From positions 64,501 through 128,500 of the forward strand of contig NZ_CP107970.1 of assembly GCF_036090055.1 (NCBI RefSeq): 64,000 nucleotides of DNA, in the 5' to 3' direction. The notes below the pieces were generated by a model. It did not search any database. It was not told the origin of the DNA and saw nothing but the letters and a program-made list of their open reading frames with translations. Positions 40,899 through 49,644 of the stretch are shown one piece after another; positions within the stretch are counted from its first letter, which is position 1; every line of letters begins with the position of its first letter. The position numbers and the translations under genes were made by a program. Origin of the DNA: Nocardioides sp. NBC_00368. Lineage in GTDB: Bacteria; Actinomycetota; Actinomycetes; Propionibacteriales; Nocardioidaceae.

Positions 40899-42182
40899 AT
40901 GACGCACGCAACGCCCGATACCGTGTTCACCTATGGCTCCCCGCAACTCAAGTTCGGCACCGGCGCATCGGCCGAGATCGGCTACGACCTGGCGTCGCTG
41001 GGCGCCCGCCGTGCCCTCGTGGTGACCGATCCCGGCATCTCCGCGACCGGGCTGCCGCAGCGGGTGGCCGAGCAGATGAAGACGTACGACGTCGAGGCCG
41101 TCGTCTTCGACGGCGTCCATGTCGAGCCGACCGACGAGAGCATGCGGACCGCGGTGGAGTTCGCCCGCGAGAACGGGCCGTTCGACGCGATCGTGGCGGT
41201 CGGCGGCGGGTCGAGCATCGACACCGCCAAGGCGGTCAACCTGCTGACCACCAACGACGGCGACCTGATGGACTACCTCAACGCGCCGGTGGGTCGCGGG
41301 CTCGCACCGGCCAACCCGCTGCTGCCGCTGGTCGCGGTGCCGACGACCACCGGGACCGGGGCGGAGTCGACGACCGTGTGCGTGCTCGACGTGCTGTCGC
41401 TGAAGGTGAAGACCGGGATCTCCCACGCGCGCCTGCGGCCCACGCTGGCCGTCGTCGACCCGGACCTGATGATGACTCAGCCGGCCGGGGTGACGGCCGC
41501 GTCCGGGATGGACATCCTGTGTCACGCGCTGGAGAGCTACACCGCCCGCCCCTACACCTCCTACGACCGCAAGGAGCCCGCCCAGCGGGTGCCCTACTGC
41601 GGCGCCAACCCGATCTCCGACATGTGGTCGGAGAAGGGGCTGTCGCTGCTGGCGGGCTCGTTCCGCCAGGCGGTCGCGCACGGCGGCGACACCCTCGCCC
41701 GCGGTGACATGGCGTTCGCGGCGACCTTCGCGGGGCTCGGTTTCGGCAACGCCGGTGTGCACATCCCGCACGCCTGCGCCTACCCGATCGCCGGGCGCGT
41801 ACGTGACTTCCACCCGGCGGACTACCCCGGGGACGAGGCGCTGGTGCCGCACGGGATGGCTGTCTCGCTGACCGCTCCGGAGGCGTTCCGCTACACCTTC
41901 GACGCCGCACCCGAGCGGCACCTCCGCGCGGCCCGCCTGCTGGCTCCCGGCTTCGACGAGTCTCAGGAGAAGCCGCGCGATCTGCTGCCCCGGGTGCTCG
42001 CCGACCTGATGCGCGACATCGGGATCCCGGCGGGGATCGGCGAGGTCGGCTACGTCGCCGCCGACATCCCCGACCTGGTCGAGGGGGCGCTCAAGCAGCA
42101 GCGGCTGCTCGCCACCGCACCGAAGCAGCCGTCGGCCGAGGACCTCACCGGGATCTTCGAGAGGTCCATCACGCTCTGGTGA
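40899..42182 (+). CDS. Iron-containing alcohol dehydrogenase (hydroxyacid-oxoacid transhydrogenase-like)
   Basis: The 427-residue group III alcohol dehydrogenase has the NAD motif G-G-G-S-S-I-D-T-A-K near 98-107, G-T-G-A-E-S-T near 150, and iron ligands in D...H-A-L-E-S-Y and G-V-H-I-P-H-A. Length and the N-terminal F-x-Y-G-S-P-Q-L-K-F-G-T-G pattern match the ADHFE1/HOT group, which oxidises 4-hydroxybutyrate using 2-oxoglutarate as acceptor. It diverges from the TauD gene. The ATG at 40899 is chosen over upstream in-frame ATGs as it begins conserved sequence. Confidence 0.85.
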   Translation: MTHATPDTVFTYGSPQLKFGTGASAEIGYDLASLGARRALVVTDPGISATGLPQRVAEQMKTYDVEAVVFDGVHVEPTDESMRTAVEFARENGPFDAIVAVGGGSSIDTAKAVNLLTTNDGDLMDYLNAPVGRGLAPANPLLPLVAVPTTTGTGAESTTVCVLDVLSLKVKTGISHARLRPTLAVVDPDLMMTQPAGVTAASGMDILCHALESYTARPYTSYDRKEPAQRVPYCGANPISDMWSEKGLSLLAGSFRQAVAHGGDTLARGDMAFAATFAGLGFGNAGVHIPHACAYPIAGRVRDFHPADYPGDEALVPHGMAVSLTAPEAFRYTFDAAPERHLRAARLLAPGFDESQEKPRDLLPRVLADLMRDIGIPAGIGEVGYVAADIPDLVEGALKQQRLLATAPKQPSAEDLTGIFERSITLW

Positions 42183-42267
42183 GGAATGCCCGGCGGGGCT
42201 GCGACGTTCGGTTGGTTGTCTTCTTCAACTGGCTTTCTTCGACCAGACTCTTCCGGAGGTTCCCTCG

Positions 42268-43479
42268 GTGACGTCAGTCCCGCCGCGGCTCTTGCTCGCA
42301 CTCGCCCTGCTCTCGGCATCCGCGCCGCTTGCGATCGACTTCTACCTACCCTCCTTCCCGCAGATCGGCTCCGATCTCGGCGCCGCGGCGAGCAACGTGC
42401 AGCTGACCCTCACCGCCTTCCTGATCGGGCTCGCGCTCGGCCAGATCGCCTGGGGCCCGATCTCGGACCGCTTCGGACGGCTCAAGCCCCTGCTGATCGG
42501 CTCGGTCGTGGCCGCGGTCGCCGGCGTGCTGGCCGCGCTGGCGCCGACCGTCGAGCTGCTGATCGCCGCGCGGTTCGTGCAGGCGCTCGCCGCCGCGGCC
42601 GGAATCGTGATGGCGCGGGCGATCGTGGCCGACGTACTCCACGGCTTCGCCGCCGCCCGCGCGATGTCGATCATGATGTCGATCAGCGGCATCGCCCCGA
42701 TCCTGGCCCCGGTGATCGGCGGCGCCCTCGCCGGGTTCGTGCCGTGGCGCGGGGTGCTCGGCATCGTCGCCGCGATCGCGGTGCTTCAGGTCGTCGTCGT
42801 GCTCCTGGTGATCCGGGAGAGCCTGCCGGCCGAGCGGCGGAGCAGCCGGGTCGAGTACGCCGACCTCGGCCGCCTCCTCGCCAAGCCCGCCTTCCTCGGC
42901 TACACGCTGACCCAGTCGCTCACGTTCGCCACCCTGATGACGTACGTCTCCTCCTCCTCGTTCCTCTACCAGTCGGTGATCGGCACCTCGGCTGCGGTCT
43001 ACGGCATCGGGTTCGCGGTGAACGCCGCGTTCCTCACTGTCGCCGGGCTGGTCTCGGCGCGGCTGGCCAAGCGGCAGGTGCACCCGGCCCGGATCATCCG
43101 GACGGCGCAGCCGGTGATGGCCCTGGCCGCCCTGTTCGTACTGGTCGTGGCGCTGCTGCCGGCGCCGAAGGTGCTCATCCTGCTGCCGATCGTGGTCGTC
43201 ACCACGTCCGTCGGCCTGATCATGGGCAACACCGGCGCCCTGGCCATCGAGCAGGCGCGTCCCTCGGTCGGCGCCGGCTCGGCGCTGATGGGCGGCATCA
43301 TGTTCCTCGGCGGTGGCCTCGCCTCGCCGCTCGGTGCCGTCGCCGGCGAGCACACCGCGGTGCCGCTGGCGATCACCATGGTGGTCACCTCGGTCCTCGG
43401 CGCCGTCGCCTTCTCCCTCGCGCGGCGCTCGGTCGCCCGCAACCCGGAGTCCGAGGCGGCCTTCGCCACCGCGGCCTGA
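42268..43479 (+). CDS. Bcr/CflA-type MFS drug exporter
   Basis: The 403-residue, 12-helix transporter has the DHA1 hallmark A-I-D-F-Y-L-P-S-F-P in helix 1. Motif A, G-P-I-S-D-R-F-G-R, follows helix 2, with the motif C region near A-P-I-L-A-P-V-I-G-G. It is expected to export a hydrophobic compound against the proton gradient. The GTG at 42268 follows CCGGAGG. It is separated from the preceding dehydrogenase by 85 bases and followed by a small tandem repeat. Confidence 0.88.
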   Translation: MTSVPPRLLLALALLSASAPLAIDFYLPSFPQIGSDLGAAASNVQLTLTAFLIGLALGQIAWGPISDRFGRLKPLLIGSVVAAVAGVLAALAPTVELLIAARFVQALAAAAGIVMARAIVADVLHGFAAARAMSIMMSISGIAPILAPVIGGALAGFVPWRGVLGIVAAIAVLQVVVVLLVIRESLPAERRSSRVEYADLGRLLAKPAFLGYTLTQSLTFATLMTYVSSSSFLYQSVIGTSAAVYGIGFAVNAAFLTVAGLVSARLAKRQVHPARIIRTAQPVMALAALFVLVVALLPAPKVLILLPIVVVTTSVGLIMGNTGALAIEQARPSVGAGSALMGGIMFLGGGLASPLGAVAGEHTAVPLAITMVVTSVLGAVAFSLARRSVARNPESEAAFATAA

Positions 43480-43486
43480 CAAGCCT

Positions 43487-43528
43487 GCCGAGACGTCACC
43501 CGCGTCGGCCGAGACGTCATCCGCGTCG
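43487..43528. repeat. 21-bp tandem repeat related to the palindrome at 62385
   Basis: GCCGAGACGTCAYCCGCGTCG occurs twice directly in tandem, and a third partial unit (GCCGACGTACG) follows. The core GGCCGAGACGTCA is shared with the intergenic palindrome near 62390. It lies between the MFS and helicase genes. Confidence 0.7.
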
Positions 43529-43570
43529 GCCGACGTACGGGACGCCTCGGCGCTGGCTAGGCTTCGCGGA

Positions 43571-46285
43571 GTGAAGCTCCGTGTCCATCAGCAGCGTGCG
43601 CTGTCCGCGCTGGGCGCGGCCTGGGAGGCGGGGCGGTCGCGGGCGTGGGTGGTGCTGCCGCCGGGTGCGGGGAAGACGCTGGTCGGGCTGGAGACGGCAC
43701 GGGAGGCGATCGCGGACGGGGCGAAGGTCGTCGTGCTCAGCCCCAACACGGCGATCCAGGGGCAGTGGCTGCGCCAGGCGGCCGCGCGGGACCTGCAGGC
43801 GTCGTCGTCGCGTGAGATCGACGCGCCGCTGACGTCGCTGACCTACCAGTCCGTCGCGGTCTTCGGCGACCCCGACGACGAGGCGGAGACCGGCGAGAGC
43901 CACCTGGCCAGGCTGCACGACAACGGCCGTGCCCTGGTCGAGGCGCTGCGAGGCGCCGGGCCGCTGCTGCTCGTGCTGGACGAGTGCCACCACCTGCTCG
44001 AGGTCTGGGGCGAGCTGTTGGGCGAGATCCTGCAGCTGCTCCCGGACGCGCGGGTACTGGGCCTGACCGCGACCCCGCCCGAGGCGCTGACCAAGGAGGA
44101 GTCCGCGCTGGTCGGGACGCTGTTCGGCGAGATCGTCTTCTCGACCTCGATCCCGGCGGTCGTCCGCGAGGGCGACCTGGCTCCGTTCGCCGACCTGGTG
44201 TGGCTGACCACGCCCACGCCGGGTGAGCGGGAGTGGCTGCGGGGGAGCGCGGAGCGGTTCGAGGAGCTGCTCACCGCGCTGACCTCGGCCGATCTGGGCA
44301 GCGTGCCGTTCCTGACCTGGCTGGACCGGCGCTTCGTGGCGCGTTCCGAGGGTGCGCCCTCCTGGGCCGATCTCGCCAAGGCGTCGCCCGACCTGGCGAC
44401 CGCCGCTTTGCGGGCCCACCACCGCGGGCTGCTCGCGCTGCCCGAGGGGGCGACGCTCACCGAGGCCCATCGCCGCGACCCGTCCGCCGAGGACTGGGTG
44501 GCGCTGATCGGCGACTGGGTGCGCGGACATCTCATGTCCTCCGAGGACGCGGCGGACCAGGACGCGCTGGCCGCGATCAAGCAGGCGCTGCCCGCGGTCG
44601 GCTACTCGCTGACCCGGCGTGGCATCCGGGCCGGTCGCTCACCGGTGGACCGGGTAATGGCCCGCTCGGAGGCGAAGACGACGGCGACCGCGGCCATCGT
44701 CGACCACGAGCGGCTCGCGCACGGCGACTCGCTGCGGCTCCTCGTCGTCACCGACCACGAGCGGGCCTCGGCCACGCTGCCGGTCGACCTGCGGGGCGTG
44801 ATCGCCGAGCAGTCCGGCTCCGCACGAGCGGTGCTCGCCACGCTCTGCGCCGCCAACGACGACGTCCTGCTGGTCACCGGCGCCACCGTCGCCGGCCCGC
44901 CGGCGACCCTCGCCGAGCTGGTGGCGCACATCGCGCAGACCGACCCCGCTCTCGCCGAAGGTCTCGCGGTCGAGAAGGAGGAGGCGTACGCCACGCTCGT
45001 GGGGCGCTGGGGGAGCCGGCAGTGGGTCGCCCACGTGACCCGGTTCTTCGAGGCCGGCGGGTGCCGGGTGCTGGTCGGCACGCGCGGCCTGCTCGGAGAG
45101 GGCTGGGACGCCCGATCGGTGACCGGGATCGTCGATCTCACCGCCGCCACGACCACGACAGCGGTCGTGCAGCTGCGCGGGCGGTCGCTGCGTACGGATC
45201 CCAGGCGGCCCGACAAGGTCGCCGTCAACTGGACCGTCGTCTGCGTCGAGGAGGAGCACCCCCGCGGCGACAACGACTGGAAGCGGCTGGTCCGCAAGCA
45301 CACCGGCTTCTTCGGTGCCGACGAGGACGGCTCCGTCGTGGACGGCGTCGGCCACATCGACGAGTCGTTCTCCCCGTACGCCGCCCCGCACGAGTCCGAA
45401 TTCGACACCGTCAACGCCCGCATGGTCGCCCGTTCGGAGGACCGCGCCGCGATCCGGGAGCGGTGGCGGATCGGAGAGCCGTACGCCGATGTCGCCGGTC
45501 GTACCGTCCGGGTCCGTCTCCGCCGGGCCGGTGCGCTGCGCGCGCCGGCGGGAGTGGTCCTCGCGCCGCGACCGCCGGGCTTCCGGCTGCTGGAGGGTCG
45601 TGTCCCGGAGTGGCGGCTGCCGGCCAAGGCCGTCCTCGCGCCCGCGGCGCTGCTGAGCGTCGTGCTCGTCGGGATCGTCCTCGCCGGTGCCGGGGGCGGC
45701 GCGGCGGCGCTCGGTGGCGCCGCCGGCGGTCTGTGGGCACTCTGGGCGGCGTACGTCTACCGCGACGGCACCCGGATTGCCTCCCAGCTGCGCCGTCGAC
45801 CGAGCGTGGGCGCCGTCGCTGCGGCGGTCGCCGACGGTCTGCACGAGACCGGACAGGCCTCGGTCGGCGCCGCAGGGCTCGAGATCGCCGTGGACTCCGA
45901 CGGCAGCTACCGCGTCCACCTGGCCGGGGTGCCCGAGGCCGAGTCGGCGCTCTTCGCGGCCTCGCTCGAGGAGGCGCTGGCGCCGATCGCCGCGCCCCGC
46001 TACCTGGTCTCGCGGCCGGTCGTGGGCGACCTGGACCCCCTCGCGACCCTTCGCCTGGGGATATCCGGAAGACACACCGCCGAGGCCGAGGCCTGGCACG
46101 CGGTCCCCACCGCCCTCGGCCGTCGCGCCGCCGATGCGAAGGCGTTCCGCGCCGCCTGGGAGCGCTGGGTCGGCGGCTCCGGCCTGCTCTACACCGGCTC
46201 ACCCGAGGGCGCCGGCCTCCTGGCCGCCCAGCGCGGCGCAGACCCTTTCGACGTCACCGCCGTGATCCGTCGCCACTGGTCCTGA
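43571..46285 (+). CDS. Membrane-anchored SF2 helicase-like protein
   Basis: The 904-residue protein has a superfamily 2 helicase core. Walker A P-P-G-A-G-K-T is at 30-36, D-E-C-H at 137-140 and T-A-T at 166-168. A second RecA-like domain carries G-T-R-G-L-L-G-E-G-W-D near 510 and the arginine-finger region Q-L-R-G-R-S-L-R. Unusually, a hydrophobic segment at about 688-731, enough for two transmembrane helices, is followed by a soluble C-terminal domain of about 170 residues of no recognised family. The core resembles restriction or defence DEAD/DEAH proteins, but no nuclease domain or methylase is present. The GTG start begins the conserved H-Q-x-R-A-L motif. Confidence 0.78.
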   Translation: MKLRVHQQRALSALGAAWEAGRSRAWVVLPPGAGKTLVGLETAREAIADGAKVVVLSPNTAIQGQWLRQAAARDLQASSSREIDAPLTSLTYQSVAVFGDPDDEAETGESHLARLHDNGRALVEALRGAGPLLLVLDECHHLLEVWGELLGEILQLLPDARVLGLTATPPEALTKEESALVGTLFGEIVFSTSIPAVVREGDLAPFADLVWLTTPTPGEREWLRGSAERFEELLTALTSADLGSVPFLTWLDRRFVARSEGAPSWADLAKASPDLATAALRAHHRGLLALPEGATLTEAHRRDPSAEDWVALIGDWVRGHLMSSEDAADQDALAAIKQALPAVGYSLTRRGIRAGRSPVDRVMARSEAKTTATAAIVDHERLAHGDSLRLLVVTDHERASATLPVDLRGVIAEQSGSARAVLATLCAANDDVLLVTGATVAGPPATLAELVAHIAQTDPALAEGLAVEKEEAYATLVGRWGSRQWVAHVTRFFEAGGCRVLVGTRGLLGEGWDARSVTGIVDLTAATTTTAVVQLRGRSLRTDPRRPDKVAVNWTVVCVEEEHPRGDNDWKRLVRKHTGFFGADEDGSVVDGVGHIDESFSPYAAPHESEFDTVNARMVARSEDRAAIRERWRIGEPYADVAGRTVRVRLRRAGALRAPAGVVLAPRPPGFRLLEGRVPEWRLPAKAVLAPAALLSVVLVGIVLAGAGGGAAALGGAAGGLWALWAAYVYRDGTRIASQLRRRPSVGAVAAAVADGLHETGQASVGAAGLEIAVDSDGSYRVHLAGVPEAESALFAASLEEALAPIAAPRYLVSRPVVGDLDPLATLRLGISGRHTAEAEAWHAVPTALGRRAADAKAFRAAWERWVGGSGLLYTGSPEGAGLLAAQRGADPFDVTAVIRRHWS

Positions 46286-46288
46286 CCC

Positions 46289-46315
46289 CTCGGCCGCCTC
46301 GGCCGCCTCGGCCGT
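46289..46315. repeat. 9-bp tandem repeat between convergent genes
   Basis: CTCGGCCGC occurs twice followed by CTCGGCCGT, between the helicase stop and the SGNH hydrolase stop. It is a simple GC-rich tandem repeat. Confidence 0.75.
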
Positions 46316-47064
46316 CAGTCGGCGATCGCGGTCCAGGTGGGGAACTTGGCGGTTCGGCCGTCGCCTGAGGATCGGCCGGTGAGGCGGCGGTGGATCCACG
46401 GGCCGACGAACTCGCGGTAGTAGGCAAGACCCTTCTTGCCCGCAGCGGCCTCGAAGTCGAGGTCCCACCAGCCCTCGGGGACCTCGACGCCGAGCGAGTC
46501 GAGGACGCGGGCGGCGACCCGGTGGTGGCCGCGGGCGTTCATGTGGAGCCGGTCCTCGGACCAGAAGCGGCCGTCCATGAGGGTGGTGTCGGGCCAGTTG
46601 TAGGCGCGCACGATGTCGTCGCGGTGGGCGACCCGCTGCTCGACCAGGCCGACGAGCTCGTCGCCGCGGCGCTGGAACACCTTGCCGAGGGGGAGCCGGG
46701 CCGACGGGTTGGCGCCGGAGAGCAGGATCAGCGTGATCCCGTGGGCGTCGCAAGCCTCGAGGACGGGGTGGAGGAGGTCGGCGATCGCGTTCGCGTCGGC
46801 CTTCGGGCGGAGCATGTCGTTGCCGCCGCCGTTGAAGGACAGATGTGTCGGCTTCAGCGCCAGCGCGGCGGGAAGCTGCTCCTCGACGATCGGGCGGATC
46901 AGGCGCCCGCGGATGGCGAGGTTGGCGTACTCCACCCGCGTGCCCGAGGCCGCCCAGCCCTGGGCTACCAGGTCGGCCCAGCCGCGTACGTGACCGTCGG
47001 GCTTCTCGTCGCCGACCCCTTCCGTGAACGAGTCACCGATCGCGACGTAGCGCACTGCCTCCAC
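46315..47064 (-). CDS. SGNH/GDSL-family hydrolase
   Basis: The 249-residue cytoplasmic esterase/lipase has block I G-D-S-F-T-E-G with Ser12, block III G-G-G-N-D near 79-83, and the catalytic dyad D171-x-x-H174 in S-E-D-R-L-H. The GTG at 47064 is preferred because GGAGGACTC precedes it at ideal spacing. An ATG seven codons upstream at 47085 has a poor ribosome site. No signal peptide is visible. The substrate, an ester or acetylated carbohydrate, cannot be predicted. Confidence 0.85.
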   Translation of the reverse strand: MEAVRYVAIGDSFTEGVGDEKPDGHVRGWADLVAQGWAASGTRVEYANLAIRGRLIRPIVEEQLPAALALKPTHLSFNGGGNDMLRPKADANAIADLLHPVLEACDAHGITLILLSGANPSARLPLGKVFQRRGDELVGLVEQRVAHRDDIVRAYNWPDTTLMDGRFWSEDRLHMNARGHHRVAARVLDSLGVEVPEGWWDLDFEAAAGKKGLAYYREFVGPWIHRRLTGRSSGDGRTAKFPTWTAIAD

Positions 47065-47208
47065 GAGTCCTCCAACCCCATTCATCCGACCCGGTAACCG
47101 ATGCCAGATCCATTGCCAGCCTCTGGATTCTAGTCCGCCCGCGGTCTGACCCTGACATCCGTCCCCGGGCTGACGCCGCAGCCGCCTCGGCTCCTCTACG
47201 GTGGGCCT

Positions 47209-48432
47209 GTGGAGGAGTTGGTACGCCCCTGGCGGCTCGGCCCGCGTGGGCGATGGTGGTTCGACGTCCTGCTCGCCGGCACCCTGTTCCTGATCATCCC
47301 GTTCTACGCCATCCAGGTCCTGCTCGACGGTGGCGCCGCAAAGGACGTCGGCAGCACCAGCCACGTCGCCGACCTGGTGCTCGTGGTGGTCCAGCTGGTG
47401 CCGCTGCTGTGGCGCCGCCGGCACCCGGTGATCGTCTATGCCATCGTGGCCGGCGCCTGCGGCCTGCAGGTGCTCCTCATCGACTACCCGTTGGTCTCGC
47501 AGGTCTCCTATCCGATCGCGGTCTACTCGGTGGCGCGCTACGCCAGCCCGCGCTGGGGACTGGCGGCGCTCGCGGTGGGCCTGTTCGGCTCCGTCCTCGG
47601 CACCCACGACTGGATGAGCTCCGTCGACACCACCTCCGCCGGCGAGCCGCAGGACGGCATCAACTGGAGCACCTACGTCCCGGTCGCGCTCTCGCTCGCC
47701 ACCTTCCCGGTCGCCGCCTGGGCGCTGGGCGCCCTGGCCCGCACCAGAACGGCGTACGTCGACTCCCTCATCCAGCGCAACGAGCAGCTGCGCCGCGAGG
47801 CCGAGCAGCGCGCCGAGCTCGGCGCGACCCAGGAGCGGGCCCGGATCGCGCGCGAGATGCACGACGTGGTGGCCCACGGACTGAGCGTGATCGTGGTCCA
47901 GGCCGACGGCGCGCGCTATGCCGCCGAGCAGGACCCGGCCCTGGCGCCGAAGGCGCTGGAGACCGTCGCGCAGACCGCGCGCGAGGCCCTGACGGAGATG
48001 CGGCAGCTCCTCGGTCTGCTGCGCGACGGGGACACGCTGACCCGCCCGCAGCCGCGGCTGGGCGACATCGCGACGCTCGTCGAGGAGACCCGGGCCGGCG
48101 GGATGGAGCTGGCCGCGACTCTTCCCGAGCCCGGCCTCGCGGTGCCCGAGGGTGTCGCGCTGACCGCCTACCGGGTGGTGCAGGAGGCCCTCAGCAACGT
48201 ACGCAAGCACGCCGGCCCCGGAGCCGCGGCCAGGGTCGCCGTGACCGCCGGGAGCGGCAGCCTGGAGATCGAGGTCACCGACGACGGCCGGGGCGCCGCT
48301 GCGGAAGCGAAGGAGTCCGGGGGTCTCGGGCTGGTCGGGATGGAGGAGCGGATCAGCGCTCACAGCGGAACCCTCGAGACCGGCCCGGCGCCCGGCGGCG
48401 GGTTCCGCGTCTACGCGAAGATGCCGCTATGA
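47209..48432 (+). CDS. NarL-type sensor histidine kinase
   Basis: The 407-residue kinase has about five N-terminal transmembrane helices (residues 15-175) with little extracellular sequence. A short linker, a HisKA_3 dimerisation domain with R-E-M-H-D-V-V-A-H-G (H218), and an ATPase domain with D-D-G-R-G and G-L-G-L-V-G-M follow. It is the intramembrane-sensing type common in actinobacteria, often responding to envelope stress. The GTG start is four bases into the visible promoter-proximal GGTGGGCC stretch. It overlaps its regulator by ATGA. Confidence 0.88.
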   Translation: MEELVRPWRLGPRGRWWFDVLLAGTLFLIIPFYAIQVLLDGGAAKDVGSTSHVADLVLVVVQLVPLLWRRRHPVIVYAIVAGACGLQVLLIDYPLVSQVSYPIAVYSVARYASPRWGLAALAVGLFGSVLGTHDWMSSVDTTSAGEPQDGINWSTYVPVALSLATFPVAAWALGALARTRTAYVDSLIQRNEQLRREAEQRAELGATQERARIAREMHDVVAHGLSVIVVQADGARYAAEQDPALAPKALETVAQTAREALTEMRQLLGLLRDGDTLTRPQPRLGDIATLVEETRAGGMELAATLPEPGLAVPEGVALTAYRVVQEALSNVRKHAGPGAAARVAVTAGSGSLEIEVTDDGRGAAAEAKESGGLGLVGMEERISAHSGTLETGPAPGGGFRVYAKMPL

Positions 48433-49097
48433 CGATTCGTGTCTATCTCGTCGACGACCAGGAGCTCGTGCGAGCCGGCTTCCGGATGCTCATCGACTCC
48501 CAGCCCGACCTCAGCGTCGTCGGCGAGGCCGGCGACGGCCAGGAGGCCGTCGCCGCGCTCACCCCGGGCGGCACCGAGGCGGACGTCGTCCTGATGGACG
48601 TACGCATGCCGCGCATGGACGGGGTCGAGGCGACCGGCCTGATCGCCGGCCGCGAGGGCGCGCCCAGGGTGATCGTGCTGACCACCTTCGACCTCGACGA
48701 GTACGCCTTCGCCGCGATCCGGGCGGGCGCCGCGGCGTTCCTGCTCAAGGACGCCCGTCCCGAGGACCTGCTCACCGCGATCCGTACGGTGCACGCCGGC
48801 GACTCGGTCGTCGCGCCGAGCACCACCCGGCGGCTGCTGGAGCACTTCGCCGCCTCCGCGCCCTCGACCACCGCCCCCGCGGCCGCCGAGCAGCAGCTGG
48901 CGGCGCTGACCGAACGTGAGCGCGAGGTGCTCACGCTGGTCGGCCGCGGCCTGTCCAACACCGAGATCGCCGAGACCTTCGTGGTCGCCGAGGCGACCGT
49001 GAAGACCCACGTCGGGCGGCTGCTGGCCAAGACCGGTTCCCGTGACCGCGTCCAGCTCGTGGTGCTGGCCTACGAGACCGGCCTGGTCGGCCGCTAG
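48429..49097 (+). CDS. NarL/LuxR-family response regulator
   Basis: The 222-residue regulator has a receiver domain (D9-D10 pocket, phosphoacceptor D57 in L-M-D-V-R-M-P, K in L-L-K-D-A) and a C-terminal LuxR helix-turn-helix (L-T-E-R-E-R-E-V-L-T-L-V-G-R-G-L-S-N-T-E-I-A). It is translationally coupled to the upstream kinase. No obvious target, such as an ABC exporter, follows immediately, but a MacB/FtsX system lies 3.8 kb downstream. Confidence 0.92.
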   Translation: MTIRVYLVDDQELVRAGFRMLIDSQPDLSVVGEAGDGQEAVAALTPGGTEADVVLMDVRMPRMDGVEATGLIAGREGAPRVIVLTTFDLDEYAFAAIRAGAAAFLLKDARPEDLLTAIRTVHAGDSVVAPSTTRRLLEHFAASAPSTTAPAAAEQQLAALTEREREVLTLVGRGLSNTEIAETFVVAEATVKTHVGRLLAKTGSRDRVQLVVLAYETGLVGR

Positions 49098-49105
49098 TCT
49101 CGCCC

Positions 49106-49129
49106 GTGGTCGAGCCGGTCGAGACCACA
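49106..49129. repeat. Dispersed palindromic repeat, copy 5 (variant)
   Basis: GTGGTCGAGCCGGTCGAGAC with flanking CA is a reverse-orientation variant of the core repeat, directly after the response regulator stop. It may serve as a terminator. Confidence 0.6.
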
Positions 49130-49187
49130 TCTCAAACGGTATCGGCGACAGTGAGCGCGGTGCGTCGTGAAAGTCAGGGGAAACCAG

Positions 49188-49577
49188 ATGGACCAGCAGG
49201 CGTCACGAGGTCACGACGATGCAACGAGGCTGGGCGACCGCCTCTTCACCCCGATCGGTATCGCAGTCGCCGCGTTGCTGCTGGGACTCGTGATCGGCTT
49301 CGTGTTCGCGCAAGGGCGCTCACACATGCATGAGGCGAACGTCGCATGCATGTCGGCGGTCGGTGCCATCTCGTGCGGCCCGCTCGACTCGCCCGGCCAG
49401 GGGGAGTACGGAGTGCCCCTCGACGTGGCGTGGACGAAGGACGGCGTCTTCCACTCCGACGGTCGCCCCGACTGCCTGCCCCCGACGGGGCGCGGGACGG
49501 TGCAGGTCCAGGTCACCTGGACAGAGGTGGAGACCGGAGGAACATCGTGGAAGCAGGTCGTCGGCGTCCACTGCTGA
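49188..49577 (+). CDS. Hypothetical membrane protein with small extracellular domain
   Basis: The 129-residue protein has a cytoplasmic N-terminus, one transmembrane helix (P-I-G-I-A-V-A-A-L-L-L-G-L-V-I-G-F-V, about 22-40), and an extracellular domain with four cysteines. The cysteine pattern suggests disulfides. CAGGGGAAACC precedes the ATG at 49188. No family is recognised. It stands between the two-component genes and the monooxygenase without clear partners. Confidence 0.65.
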   Translation: MDQQASRGHDDATRLGDRLFTPIGIAVAALLLGLVIGFVFAQGRSHMHEANVACMSAVGAISCGPLDSPGQGEYGVPLDVAWTKDGVFHSDGRPDCLPPTGRGTVQVQVTWTEVETGGTSWKQVVGVHC

Positions 49578-49644
49578 GATCGCTACGGAGCGGCGCTGAT
49601 CATGGCGGCACCATCGGGTTCGATGGTGCCGCCATGGAGCGCGG

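Noticed and set aside
43571..46285. Restriction-modification or known defence system
   Set aside because: No methylase, nuclease domain or specificity subunit is present in or beside the helicase gene; neighbours are an MFS exporter and an SGNH hydrolase.
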